Notes: generated from the letters alone by a model not told the origin. 64,000 nucleotides of DNA from Cricetomys ansorgei (GCA_026225945.1 JAMJFZ010000289.1:4337001-4401000), one strand, 5' to 3'; numbered from the stretch's first letter, positions 34,881 to 45,365 are shown. Made by a program: numbers and translations.

Positions 34881-35056
34881 CTGGGGTTTGCCAAGTCTTT
34901 TATCATATCAATTAGAAAGTATGACTAACATCTTTCCATCTTGTAGATATGTTAAAGGAAGTATGAAAACTCAAGGAGTGTGCTTACATAAAGCTATACA
35001 GAAATGAGGAAGCTTTAGAAACCTCAGCCTCCATGTGTGAAGCACAGAACATCAAC

Positions 35057-35414
35057 TGTAATGGTTAATTTTTGATCATCAAAATCATTGAATTTAGAAG
35101 TACCTAGATCAGTTAGGCATAACTCAGAGTGAATCTGTGAGGTCATATCTAAAGTAGATTCTGGGTTATTATTAATCTAAAATTGATTAATAATAATCTT
35201 ACCCTCCCACAGAATAAGATTTCAGTGGGAATAAAAAGGGGGAAAGAAAAAGGACAGCATGTGAAAACATTCTCTGTCTCCTGGCTGCCATGAGTGAGGT
35301 AATCTGTGTACCATGTCCTTGCTGCATGTTAAACCATTGGTCAGAAATAAATCCATTCCTCTCTTACCCTGTTTCTATGAGTTACTTTCTCACAATTACA
35401 AAATAACCAATGCA
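35057..35414 (+). mobile_element. ERVL-like LTR, plus strand
   Basis: Runs from 'tgtaatggttaattttt' to 'aaaataaccaatgca', giving TG...CA ends and about 358 bases. Internal signals are an 'ggaataaaaagg' TATA-like box near 35229, the 'tctcctggctgccatgag' block and a clear AATAAA at 35346-35351. Six bases after the LTR, 'tggtactgatgagg' (35421) looks like a decayed primer-binding site of the TGGTAC(C) type, suggesting a 5' LTR rather than a solo LTR. Confidence 0.72.
35166..35196. repeat. Perfect 12-bp inverted repeat inside the LTR
   Basis: 'ttattattaatc' (35166-35177) and 'gattaataataa' (35185-35196) pair perfectly around a 7-base loop. It lies in the U3 part of the LTR at 35057-35414. Confidence 0.85.
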
Positions 35415-35677
35415 GAATACTGGTACTGATGAGGTCGAGATGTGGATGTGTTTAATCCTGGCCATTCAGTCTTTAAGCCTCTGGAACACATTTGTGGGAA
35501 ACATTAGGAAATATTTGGAGATATGGGTTGGGAAAAGCCAGTTATGGGATAAGCAGAGTTTCATTAGTGGTTATGGTGGGGACTCAGATTATATTGGGAA
35601 CAATGATTGTGAACATGAGATTTCAGTTGGAAATGGGCAATTTAATGGGAAATGGACCCAAGACTTGTCAGGATTAC
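35415..35677 (+). mobile_element. Probable ERV internal remnant
   Basis: Sequence between two same-strand LTRs that starts with a primer-site-like motif. The G-rich plus strand ('gggaaacattagg', 'gaaatgggcaatttaat') keeps no long coding frame: the 101-codon frame 35410-35715 has no gag or pol motif and runs through into the next LTR. The assignment rests on position more than on similarity. Confidence 0.45.
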
Positions 35678-36021
35678 TGTTAGTTGTCAGCTTAACAAGA
35701 TCTAGAATCTCCTGAGAGATGGATTTCTGTTCACATATGTAGGAAATTGTCTTGATTATGCTAATTGATGTGGGAAGACTCATCTTAATTGTAAACAAGA
35801 CCTAGGGTATATATATGGAGAAAGTGAGCACTAGCATTCACTCACATCTCTTTGTTCATGAGTGCATATGCATTGTGACCAACCACTTCAACACCCTGCT
35901 TTCTTGATTACCTCATCATGATAACTGCCTCTTAGAACTGGGAGCTAAAGCAAATTCTTGATCTCTTACTTTGCTTTCTTCAGGGTGTTCAATCACAGCA
36001 AAGAGAACAGAAGCTAAGGCA
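35678..36021 (+). mobile_element. Rodent ERV LTR, plus strand
   Basis: Opens 'tgttagttgtcagcttaac' and closes 'gaagctaaggca', about 344 bases with TG...CA ends. Family phrases: 'gatctagaatctcctgagag', 'gaaattgtcttgattatgct', 'aattgatgtgggaagactca', 'gtgagcactagcattcac', 'tgttcaatcacagcaaagag'. A TATA-like 'gggtatatatatgg' lies near 35805-35818; the usual poly(A) signal is mutated ('taaagcaaattc'). It is a different subfamily from its neighbour at 35057. Confidence 0.75.
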
Positions 36022-37106
36022 TAGCTATCTGTCTTATATGTTGGCAAACAAAACAAAAATAACACTTAACCAACCAACCTTGTCTACATTACATACCCAT
36101 CAGTGAGAAATGAAGGAAGCTGAGATGGGAGGCAAGCTAGGATGAGTAATTTGTTGAGGGAATAGTAGAACAGTTCAATCTTGTGGTTGTAGCACAGTTA
36201 TTGCTAGCTACTATAGCTGTTTATACTGAGGAACTGGATCTTAAAGTGGAGAATAAAGACTTGAAAACATGCAGTGTGGAAAGCAAAGCCTGTAAAAGTT
36301 TGGGACTAAGGAAAGCATGGCTTCTGAAGTCATTTGCCTTTCCTTGGGACGATAGGGCAGATCCCTGCAATAAACTCAGCGGGACTGCTGTCTGCAAGCC
36401 CAAGAGCACACTCATTTGAAAGATCCTGGTATACAAATGCTACCCTAGTCGTGGCTCTAGGAGTCTACATTACCTCTGAACCTGGTTGCACAGGTTATTC
36501 ATCCATATGATATTAGATTTGGGGACATGTACAATGCAACCAACACAGATTCTTGGGTGCTTCCATTCATATTACTAAGGAAAGCCTCAGAGGGAAAAAT
36601 CTGTGTCAAACAGTCCTTAAGATGGTAATGTGTGAAGCTGTAATGTTGAAACCTGATCTCTAAGGACACCCTGGAAGGCTAAAGACTCCAGAAATGTGAA
36701 ACATTTGTCAAGGAAAGCCAGCCCAAAAGGCCATGTTGGAGACTAACAGCATCGTCCAAGCATGTTGTAGTTTACATCCAAACACCACATGTGCCACATG
36801 TCAGAAATGGAGCTGCTCAATTATGTGTTTTCCCTGACAGATTTCAGTCATGCTTGTTTGATCTTTTTTTGTTGTTCTTCTATTTCTTTCCTTTGGAAAG
36901 AAAATGTTGTCACTTGGAAGTATATAACTTTCCTTCTTTTCTTTTTTATTTTTCAAAGGCTTACAATTGGTAGTTTGATTTGAATCTCAGTAGGAATTTT
37001 AAAATTGAACTTTTGAACAATGTGATGGGTTGATAAAACTTTGGGGCTGCTTGAAGATCTTGCATAATGAGATGGTCACCAGTCTTTGGTGACCCGGACT
37101 TGAATA
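36022..37106 (+). mobile_element. Probable ERVL/MaLR-type internal region
   Basis: Non-coding but patterned: 'ctgatctctaaggacaccct', 'gtgaaacatttgtcaaggaa', 'aggccatgttggagactaac', 'catgtgccacatgtcagaaa', 'atttcagtcatgcttgtttg', and near the 3' end 'actttggggctgcttgaaga' and 'gcataatgagatggtcac'. I associate this order with internal sequence of MaLR/ERVL-like elements just before their 3' LTR. No frame exceeds 78 codons, so nothing here is translatable. Confidence 0.5.
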
Positions 37107-37483
37107 TGATAGCTTGAATATGGAAGGTTCCTACAGACTCATGGGTTGACTAATTGTTCCTCAGGTGCTGGTGTAAGTGTTTGGAAATAGCAGAGACTTT
37201 AGCATGTAGAACCTTGTTGCAGCAAGTAGGCCAGTAGGAGCCTGCCTTTGGAAGTTTCATCTACTCTCTGGTCTCTTTATTTCTCTCTACTTCTTTCTTA
37301 CCATGAAGCAAGTGAACTGTGAGGCATGCACATGCTGCCATGATGTTCTGCCTCATTCTTGGAACCTACGGAACCAAGGGCTATGAACAGAACATCTGAG
37401 ACCTTAAGCCTAAACAAACTTTCCTTCCTTAAGTAGTTTATGTCAGGTATTATATGACAAAGATGGAAAGTCTGTCTAATAAA
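37107..37483 (+). mobile_element. ERVL-like LTR, plus strand (candidate 3' LTR)
   Basis: Starts near 'tgatagcttgaatatgg', continues with 'actcatgggttgactaattg', 'tgctgccatgatgttctgcc', and ends 'ttccttccttaagtagttta', 'gatggaaagtctgtctaata'. The poly(A) signal is altered ('cctaaacaaac'). Its position directly after the internal region makes it the likely 3' LTR of that element. Confidence 0.68.
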
Positions 37484-38389
37484 GCAACTTATACTACAAT
37501 ACAGAAGGTCAGTTTCTGAATAAATAGCAGTGCAGTTTAAAGGTGTAATTAAAGCATTTCATTAAGTACCTTGTTGGGGTTAGCTAGCTTCAAATCATCT
37601 ACATTGGGATGTCCCTAAGTCAAAAGTATACATGGTATCAAGTATAGTAGCATATTTATTTTATCTCAGATCCTTAGTAATTAAACTTCTCAGGAACACA
37701 TATTCCAGATCAGCCTAGGAAATGTAGTATCAAGTAGGAGAAAAAGAAAAGAAAAGAAGCAAAAGAGCTGGCAATCCTTTCTGGTATTTTTTTCTTCTCT
37801 CAATTGTTAAGAAGAGTTTCAATATTAAGTAACATCCCTTCATTAATTTCACCAACCCTTTCCTGAATCATCTAATGCCCACCCAGTAATCATTTTTATT
37901 AACAAGGTGTAGCTTTTCGTTTACCTTGATAAATGTGAGAAATTGACATACAATTGCTATTTTTTTCCGGTGAAGGAAAATAATAGGTAAGCAGACTTTT
38001 CACACATTTCCTTTCATTCTGTCATGTACTTTCAGTATCTTTCTCTTTCTTCCAATTGCATTTGGATTTTGAAGGAGGAAAGGAAACACCTAGGTTCAAA
38101 TGAAAAGCACATGTACATCTCAGTCAGGTAGAATGAGATCTAAGATCACAGTGACACCGCTTCAAAGTCAAGGCTGTTACCCTAGGACCAAACCTCTCAG
38201 AAATACAGTCTTCTCATCCTGCAGAATGAAAGTGAGAGTCACTGCTCCACTGGGAGGTATCATAAAGCACAATTCCAAGTTCTGCACAACTAGAGTGCAG
38301 TGCCTAGATGCTACACTTCTCTTATTAATCAGGCTGAACCCTGCAGACAGAAGGAAATACTTGCCTGTTCTTGCTTGCTTCTCAACTTT
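37484..38389. other. Unassigned sequence between ERVs
   Basis: About 0.9 kb with no recognised repeat. A GAAAA-type purine run lies at 37740-37770. The 105-codon plus-strand frame (38100-38417) runs into the ERV LTR at 38396 and has no motif. Confidence 0.5.
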
Positions 38390-38395
38390 GGGTCA

Positions 38396-38718
38396 TGTTG
38401 TGGAAGTTTATTTTTAGTTGTGTTTAAAGTAATTGTTTTTGTGCACTTTTGGAAAAGGGGATGCAGAGGCCTTGGCATTTTGTATTGTCTTCAGGTGTTG
38501 GATTTCTGTTGGGGGATGTTTGATTGCTTATGATCTGCACCTAAGGAGTTCTGAAAGAGTAAAAGCATCTGAGCTCACACACTTAGGGTTCCACCGTTGA
38601 TTGAGTGTGGTGCTGGCCATGATGGTGGTTCCGTCTACTGAGATCTGGCAGGGCTTCCAAGTATGAAATACACCTCCTTGTCTTCTGTGGTGAGCTACCT
38701 CATAGGTTTGAAACTACA
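38396..38718 (+). mobile_element. 5' LTR of the provirus
   Basis: Begins 'tgttgtggaagttta' and ends 'gaaactaca'. It aligns end to end with the 3' LTR. The hexamer AATAAA present in the 3' LTR is 'agtaaa' here, and the last 60 bases are much more diverged from the 3' copy than the first 180. Confidence 0.9.
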
Positions 38719-38720
38719 AA

Positions 38721-38741
38721 TGGCATACCAATACAGGGCAC
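38721..38741 (+). other. Primer-binding site, tRNA-Lys-like, decayed
   Basis: Two bases after the 5' LTR the sequence starts 'tggcatacc' and continues 'aatacagggcac'. The known tRNA-Lys site TGGCGCCCGAACAGGGAC shares TGGC at the start and ACAGGG near the end. This fits an ERVK element. The middle is altered by substitutions and small insertions. Confidence 0.65.
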
Positions 38742-40059
38742 AACATCACACTAGCTAATCCAATGTGGAGACATGGAAGAAGAGAAAAATCTCCAGACTT
38801 CACAGAGTCAGGTAAAGTATGCTCAGAGAAGCGACCAGAGGATAGAGATCAAGGTGTTAATTGAAGGCTCCTGGAGGAAGAGGAGAGAAAGGAAATAAGC
38901 CTCGATGAAGAGAAAAAGTTGTGAAATTAATAAATAAATGAGAAAGAAAGCTCTGAGGTGAGAACCACAGAATGGAGACCCTTAGAGATAAAGAATTCCT
39001 CTTGGGGAAAGAAATCTCAAGGCTCTTACTGCTTCTCCTGATCATGGAGACAAGCCAATGCTCCCTCCTGCTACTGATGGTATCATACTATTTCACAAAC
39101 TGAGTTTTCTGATAGTTGCATTGTATGTATGTGGAGCTCAAAATGTTGTGTTTGTGTATGAAGAAGGGTGTATGTTTCCCCATACCAGTGGTGAGAAAAT
39201 ACACCAAACCACCAGAATGGTTCAACCCATGATGCTTCCCCACTGGCCAATGACCCCTGCTATTGTGGAAGCCTGTGATTAGAGGAAAAAGCTGATTTCT
39301 TAAACTGAACATACTTTTTCCTTCAACCCTGACTATAAGGTGTTCAGGCACTAGTGATAGTGATGAGAATTCCACCCATGAGGGAACCCTTACTGCAGAC
39401 AAAATGACCAGTTATTTTTCCAGCAAACCAAAGTCTATCTTAAAATCTGAAAAAATGTGTCCTCAAGGTCACCACACAGAAGCTGTCCTCCAGAATTGGA
39501 TGAGGTCATATCTCATGCTAGTAGCCAAACTTGGTACTATAAAAGTCATTCAGGTGTTACTGGTTTTGAAGGCATGAAGGGGTCATTGGAGAGCAACTGT
39601 GACTTGGCATTATGAGAGGCCAGGAAAAGCCATTGGTGAAGGTGTAGCCTCAGTAGCAGTTGAAGCTCCAGAATGAAGGAGTCATATAAAACAGGTGAGG
39701 CTTGGCACTATGAAAAGAGCCCAGGAGAGGCCAGTGTTGAAAGTGTAGCTTTAGTGGCAGCAGAGATTCCACTGGGATGACCACCAAGAATAACAGCAGC
39801 AGTGGACTGTGTGTGCTGCAGAAGCAGAGCCAGAGGAGTGACCCAAGCCCTTTGGAGAAGTCCAGAAGATAGTGAGTGAATTCCAGATAATTGGACATTG
39901 ATAATGTTTTGCTGCTGTCCACAGATATTGTGAAAGCTTGACAGATGTTTGGTTTCATTTGCTCCTGTGCATTAGCAACCCTTGTCATTGTTCCTCTTGT
40001 AAATAATTTTGCTGGTATAGTGTTAAATTGTGTTGTAAAGGTAAAGCATTTTTTATATA
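38742..40059 (+). mobile_element. Internal region of the provirus, non-coding
   Basis: The longest frames are 74 codons on the plus strand (39058-39282) and 112 on the minus (39650-39988), none with retroviral motifs such as a zinc knuckle, DTG protease or YxDD polymerase box. The part 39530-39780 is made of imperfect repeats. The plus strand is purine-rich around 38820-39020. It appears to be a replaced or never-coding interior, as in other non-autonomous rodent ERVs. Confidence 0.75.
39530..39780 (+). repeat. Imperfect repeats of ~75-100 bp in the provirus interior
   Basis: Units start 'cttggtactata' (39530), 'cttggcattatga' (39603) and 'cttggcactatga' (39701). The second and third continue in parallel: 'gccaggaaaagcca' and 'gcccaggagaggcca', 'ggtgaaggtgtagcc' and 'ttgaaagtgtagctt', 'agtagcagttga' and 'agtggcagcaga'. 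The first unit is shorter and matches only in its opening. Confidence 0.65.
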
Positions 40060-40071
40060 GAAAAGGAGAAT
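40060..40071 (+). other. Polypurine tract of the provirus
   Basis: 'gaaaaggagaat' directly precedes the TGTTG start of the 3' LTR. Eleven purines followed by one T are in the expected place and composition for plus-strand priming. Confidence 0.75.
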
Positions 40072-40397
40072 TGTTGTGGAAGTTTATTTTTATTTGTGTT
40101 TAAAATAATTGTTTTTGTGCATTGTTGGAAAAGGGGATACATAGGCCTTGGCATTTTGTATTGTCTGCAGGTGTTGGGTTTCTGTGGAGGGGATGTTTGA
40201 TTGCTTATGATCTGCACCTGAGGAGTTCTGAAAGAATAAAAACACCTGAGCTAGGATGCTTATTGTTCCACTGTAGATCGAGCACAGTGGTGGCCAGGAG
40301 GATGGTGGTTCCCTCTACTGAGGTCTGGCAGAAATTTCAGATATGAGTATGCCACCTCGTCTCTCTTGGTGAACGGCCACAGCAGAGAACTACTACA
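40072..40397 (+). mobile_element. 3' LTR of the provirus
   Basis: Runs from 'tgttgtggaagttta' to 'gaactactaca'. It retains AATAAA at 40235-40240 and the block 'gaggatggtggttccctcta'. It looks better preserved than the 5' LTR in the signals I can recognise. Confidence 0.9.
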
Positions 40398-40537
40398 GGG
40401 TCAGAGTGGGTTTTGTATGGTTTACCAAGGTGTTCTGATCTATGGGAAAACTAACAGTCCTTGCAATTAAAAACAAGCAAACAATAAATAATAACATCTA
40501 TGTTATTCCTTATATAATGCACTAAATGTGTTATCAT

Positions 40538-40612
40538 CTCCCCATCCTCTTCCTCCTCCTCCTTTTCCTTTTCCTTTTCTTCCTCTTCACATTCTCCTCC
40601 TCCTTACGCATT
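40538..40612. repeat. CCT/CTT pyrimidine tract
   Basis: Repeated TCC, CCTTTT and TTCC units. The lysine/arginine-rich minus-strand frame over it (40534-40782) is a by-product of the tract. Confidence 0.85.
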
Positions 40613-41275
40613 TGGCAATAGGCAGTGACATTTATCTGGAAGCAGCTGCAGAGACCCTGGTGATTTGACAGTTTGGGGCTGCTTGTCCTTGTCTCTTTAT
40701 TCCTGTCACAGACATTCTTGAAAATAGTCTCCTTGCAACAATGAAAACAATGTAAGCAAGTAGTTCCTTTTCCAGCTCCCAATTTTCACCACAAGTTTTG
40801 GGAAATTGGACCCTAGAGGCCTGGTTGTATCAACCAAGAGTAACACTGCCCATGGTGATATTATCAGACACCCCATCAGTCAGCTCTTTGTCAGGTAGCA
40901 ATAATAACAGTGAACACATCCACTTAAATAAGGTGTGGGTCAAAGAAAATGACCATAATAGTAGTTAGCTAGTCAGCAACTCAAAGTCTGAAGTAAAGGG
41001 GCTTAAGTAAAGGTAGATTTCATACACACATTAATATTTCTGAAATTGGTCAAGAATCCCATCAGAAGGGATACATGCACAATACATGGATATTTCATAG
41101 GACATTTATTGAATGTAGTAAAATTATATGAGATGTTATTTCATTTCTTATTTCATACCCAGTAACTTGAAAATTTTGTATTAAGGAGACAATTTAATTC
41201 TACCACAGTGGGTCTGCAGTCTAGTCAGCTCAACACCAGAGGAACTCCTACCCAAGGCAACTTCAAATTAGTGGC
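40613..41275. other. Unassigned sequence
   Basis: No recognised repeat. 'accacagtgggtctgcagtc' near 41200 begins a higher-complexity patch just before the CT tract. Confidence 0.5.
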
Positions 41276-41320
41276 TCTCCCCCTCCCTCTCCCTCTCCCT
41301 CTCCTCCCCCTCTCTCTTTC
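41276..41320. repeat. (CTCCCT)n pyrimidine tract
   Basis: About six CTCCCT units ending in CTCTCT. Confidence 0.9.
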
Positions 41321-41774
41321 ACAAGAACTCTTCCTTATAGCTCACTGAAATCATGGCAGTCTTTTCTTGGGTATTTTCTTTTTCAGAGGCTAGCAACAAA
41401 AGAGTAATAAGAATATGGGTGCTTGGATAAAAAGCTCTTTTTTGCCTTTTGCATAATTTCTTAAGGGATCAGCTCTGCTGATTTCTTATGGAATATAGCA
41501 GTATATTTACTTTCTCCCTTTATTCATTTTTACAGCAGTTTCTGTACAGCCATCTAGGTCTATTGTAGCATCTTAGCTCATCTTTAAAGTATAAAAATGC
41601 AAATGATATGCTAATCCTGTCAGGCTGAAGGTGCTGAGGTGTTATAGCTAGTGAATCTGTGAAGGAGTCTCAGCAGCAGGTTGAATAAATTAGTCGGGAC
41701 TAAATAAGTTATAATGAAGCAATAGAAAATATTCTTCTGTGCCTGTCTTAATTTGCTGAACATCTTGTCTTCCA
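41321..41774. other. Unassigned sequence
   Basis: No supported feature between the CT tract and the L1 fragment. Confidence 0.5.
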
Positions 41775-42010
41775 AGTTCACTGATGCTATCATACATGGT
41801 AGGATCTCTTACCTTGTTACGGCTGAAATGTATGGCGCTGTACAGATGTATAGCATATGTTCCTTATTCATTCATCTGCCAATGGAGACTCTTATGTCAA
41901 GGTTTTTACTATGTGAACAATGATGCAGTGAACACTGATACACAGGAATCTCCTCAACACACTGTTTTCATATCTTTTGGGAATGTGCCCACATGGGATT
42001 GCTAGAATGT
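41775..42010 (-). mobile_element. Ancient LINE-1 ORF2 3' fragment, minus strand
   Basis: Plus-strand phrases in order: 'ccttattcattcatctgcca', 'atggagactcttatgtcaag', 'gtgaacaatgatgcagtgaa', 'atatcttttgggaatgtgcc', 'acatgggattgctagaatg'. These match the well-known antisense of the L1 ORF2 3' end (ttatccattcatctgttgatgg, tgtgaatagtgctgcaataa, tgggattgctgg). Every frame is broken. Confidence 0.75.
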
Positions 42011-45000
42011 ACAATTTCCTCCCTCCTTTCCTTTTTTTCTTTCTATTTTGTGATTCTTACCTATATAGGGAACGTGAAAAAGACAAAATACATATAAATA
42101 GGTAAAAAGAGAAGGTGACAGCAAGGGCTTTGATAAAGGGAGTTAGATATTGGTCAGAGTACATTCAGTTAGACAATAGGAATCTGTTAGTCTGAACTAC
42201 TGTACACTGCGGTGACTATGTTTAAAAGAATACGCTTATACTTGTAGAGTGCTAAGAAGACTTCTGTAATAAGTGCTGCTTTTGCATAGTTAGGTGGCAC
42301 CCTACATTCTAGAGTAGCTGTCTTGGGAAAAGACTCCAGAGTCCAGCTGAGCTGGCATTTGGAGACCATTAGGAAATGTATAAGCTATGCAAGGGAAGAA
42401 AATGTGTCCTGAAGGCCTGAGATTTGGAAAGTCAATGAGAACTGGCCAACATGAGGCAGCTTCCAGAAAGCAAGCATGGCTTAGACAGGAGCAAGAGAAT
42501 ATACTAAGGAGCAGGAGAGCCAATTAAGGCTGCATGGGCATGTGCTAGCTCTTAAGTACATTGGGTGACTCAATGTGTTAAATTTAAAGCTACATTTGAA
42601 CTAGTAATTGTGATGACTTTGTCGCTGACTTCAAAATGATAATTCTTCCATAGATGTATTAATCCAACAGTTAAGTATTCACATTTGTACAAAAATACCT
42701 TCTAAACGACATGAATGGAAACCCTCAAATGTATTACTACAACCTGCATTATAATGTAATAAGAATATGCTCACAAAAGCTCTGAATAAAAGATCACATT
42801 GTAGTTATTTTCATAATTTTTCAATAATGACTTGCATAAAGGATATCCCATACCTTATAAAATTGGCTCAAGACATGAGCTTTGTAGCACCTTTAAAAAT
42901 ATTGGAGACATAATACACCAATGATGTATTACTTGTATGTTTATGTGTGCATGCAAGGGAAGGAAGTAAACTTTAAATTTGGAATACAGACATGTATGTC
43001 ATAATTTCTGGTATAAATCAATTTGAATGTTTATTAGTAAATTGCCTCTGAGTAGAGAGATTATTTTGAAGTATTTCTGAAGTAAACATATCACATCTGT
43101 TTCCCCATATTGAAAGTTATTAACAGAGAGTATTAATAGTAATACCATACACAAGAATTTTTAAATTCAGAATTATAATAATAGTTTATAATGCTAAAAT
43201 TTGTTAATATATATACATATAATAATCCAGAAAAAGGAGTACCTTTTATGACCTATTTTGTCAACCTAAAATTAAAAAGCAAAATAACAGATAATGATTC
43301 CAGGAATTTTCTTATTAATAAGTTTAGTGTTCTCTTTATATTGACATTTTTTCTAGCAATAACCTGAAGCTTTCTGTGTCTGTTTTTTGTTTACACTTGT
43401 TTTGTTTTCCACTCACGGGGAGTGTTTCATCAAATTCAGTACCCCAGGCATCAGAATATATTGAAGGATCCATGGCAAACTTCAGATGAAAAGGCTTGAT
43501 CCAACGTGATTTTCAGAAAATAATGAGCATTATAACATTACAAAGAGAAAACGCAAGTGAGGGTTATGTAAATCATAAAAAGCAAGCTTGTCGTGTAATT
43601 AGTGTAGGGGAAGATGCAATTTCAAAACGGCTCTAAGGTATATTGCTATACAAATTTGAATTTATTAAATCAGACTTAGTCAACTAGTAGATATATCTGT
43701 GATTAATTAGCATTAGTATGAATTATAAAGCTGTTTAATTTCTAGAATTTCTATGAACAGAGTATGGCTGCTGGCAAAAAGGACCCAACTTCCTTGTAGC
43801 AAGGGCTTCTGTAAAGCATGCCTTCAATGTGGATTCTCAGAGCACCAGATAATCAGCACCAGGTAATCAGCACGGTGCCAGAGTGGATTTGTGATTATTT
43901 ATCGATGCAACCTGTATTTTCCATACACATTCTTGGTTGTAGGATTTATGATTTTATACAATTCTTATTGAGCACAATTGAGGCAGTCTTGTCATTACTT
44001 GATGTTTTTGTTTTATTTTTCCACAATTACTTTCACAATTAATTATACTGCATGGTATAAGTGATCAAAGCTGTAAAATATCTCTAGTAAAAAGCAGACT
44101 ATGTGACCTAAACAGAAGTGTCAGAGGGGTCTGTCATGGATGCTTGTGGGCTCACTGGACAATATTAAGTCTGTTCTGCCTGTCTAGATTCATCCCTTCC
44201 CATTGTTCAGATGCTTATTCAAAATCACCTAACCATGAATGACTCTGGGAAATCATCTTTGGTGCCCCTTTACCTGACATTTCCTGGCAATGCATTCTGG
44301 GAGGATGCATTAGCTTTGAGAAAGGACTATCCATCTTGCTGTAATTCATGCTCCCTCAAATTGGGTGCCCTTCTGTGCCTTCTCTGCTCGATGAGGCTGA
44401 TTTTTTTCCATGTAAGTCTTCTCTTATTCCTGTCCCTTACTTTCTAAAAGTGAAGTTAAGAATTTTCTTTGTCATGTTTTGAAGTTAAGATCTATTTGCT
44501 ACTGGAGATTGCTCAAGCACCGTTTCCAGCATACCCTACTTTCCCAGGCTTTTGGTTTTTAATTGAAACTATGGGTAAATTTTGTTATAATCCCAAAGCT
44601 TAATTTCCTTTGCTACAAAATATCAATACTCTCTTTTCCAGGATCATTATGTAGATATGAGACATTTGCATCACCGAAGAATTGAACATGTCAGTGGCAG
44701 TTAGATGATAGAGATGTATATTCAATCTTATCTGTAGAGGAAACTTGATCCTTGATCCAACAGCATAGCTGTTCTGGGAAAGGATCACCTTTAAGGACCA
44801 ATGTGATAGACATTTGATTTCTGTTCTGGCAGCATGGCTGCTTTAGGGTAGAAAGAATGTTTGTCAGGCTAACCCTATTCTCTATGCTAAGGGTAAATGA
44901 ATGGGAATTCTGTGGTTCCTCCCAGGAGATAAGAGGAACACCCCCTCTTTCTCCATCTGACTGGCCTGGCTTTTGGGAAGTGAATTATAGGATTCTCTTC

Positions 45001-45039
45001 ATTAATACAAAATAAGACTTTGTATCTGAAGGCATTGGA
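42011..45039. other. Unassigned 3-kb stretch
   Basis: No transposon recognised. The block 42080-42560 is purine-rich. A tandem 14-base unit, 'gcaccagataatca' then 'gcaccaggtaatca', lies at 43842-43869. Bases 43540-43600 contain an octamer-like 'atgtaaat'. A 78-codon frame (44211-44447) has no motif. Confidence 0.5.
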
Positions 45040-45365
45040 GCATACCCCTATTAAGTAAGCCAACTCAGAAGGCAGTTGGTGGCACATATCTTTAATCTCA
45101 AGTCTCCAGATACAAAAGGCAACAGTCAGTAGAAGCAGAGGGAGAGTTGAGAGGAAACAGAAGGAGAAGCAAGGTAGAAACAGAGGTAGAAGTTGAGTAG
45201 AAGCAAGAAGCAGGAGATTAAAGAAGCAGGCATGTGGAGAAGAGGCCCTGGAGAAGGTCAGAGTTTAGATCAGTCTTGGAGGCTGAAGCCCTCTAGGTGC
45301 AGGCTTGCATCTTGAAGATTGTATCTAGTTCTTCCTTTGAATAAAAAAATATGTTTTTACATTTA
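45040..45365 (+). mobile_element. Possible rodent LTR with a B1-derived box
   Basis: Contains 'ggtggcacatatctttaatc', which is the B1/7SL-like head, then an unusually purine-rich body with repeated AGAAGCAG/GGTAGAA phrases (45120-45240), and ends near 'cctttgaataaaaaaatatg' with an AATAAA. Some rodent ERV LTRs (MYSERV-like, from memory) have this make-up. A B1 fragment beside a purine-rich tract is the alternative. Confidence 0.4.

Larger units (their letters stand above)
38390..40403 (+). mobile_element. Complete non-coding ERVK-type provirus with 6-bp duplication
   Basis: Two direct LTRs (38396-38718 and 40072-40397) flank 1353 bases of internal sequence. The identical hexamer 'gggtca' lies immediately outside each end (38390-38395 and 40398-40403), a perfect target-site duplication of the length typical of ERVK elements. 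A tRNA-Lys-like primer site follows the 5' LTR and a purine tract precedes the 3' LTR. No gag, pro, pol or env frame exists, so it must have been copied by enzymes supplied by another element. The LTRs differ at roughly 15-20% of positions by hand alignment, so it is old. The LTR resembles the rodent BGLII group; that name is from memory. Confidence 0.9.

Noticed and set aside
35410..35715. Two overlapping plus-strand frames between LTRs
   Set aside because: No gag, protease or polymerase motif; the longer one runs into the next LTR, so it is not a viral gene.
38100..38417. 105-codon plus-strand frame before the provirus
   Set aside because: It ends inside the 5' LTR, so the stop was supplied by the insertion; no motif supports a gene.
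39530..39780. CRISPR-like spaced repeats
   Set aside because: Repeats are long, imperfect and inside a retroelement of a mammalian genome.
39650..39988. 112-codon minus-strand frame inside the provirus
   Set aside because: Antisense to the element, no known motif, and it covers the internal repeat units.
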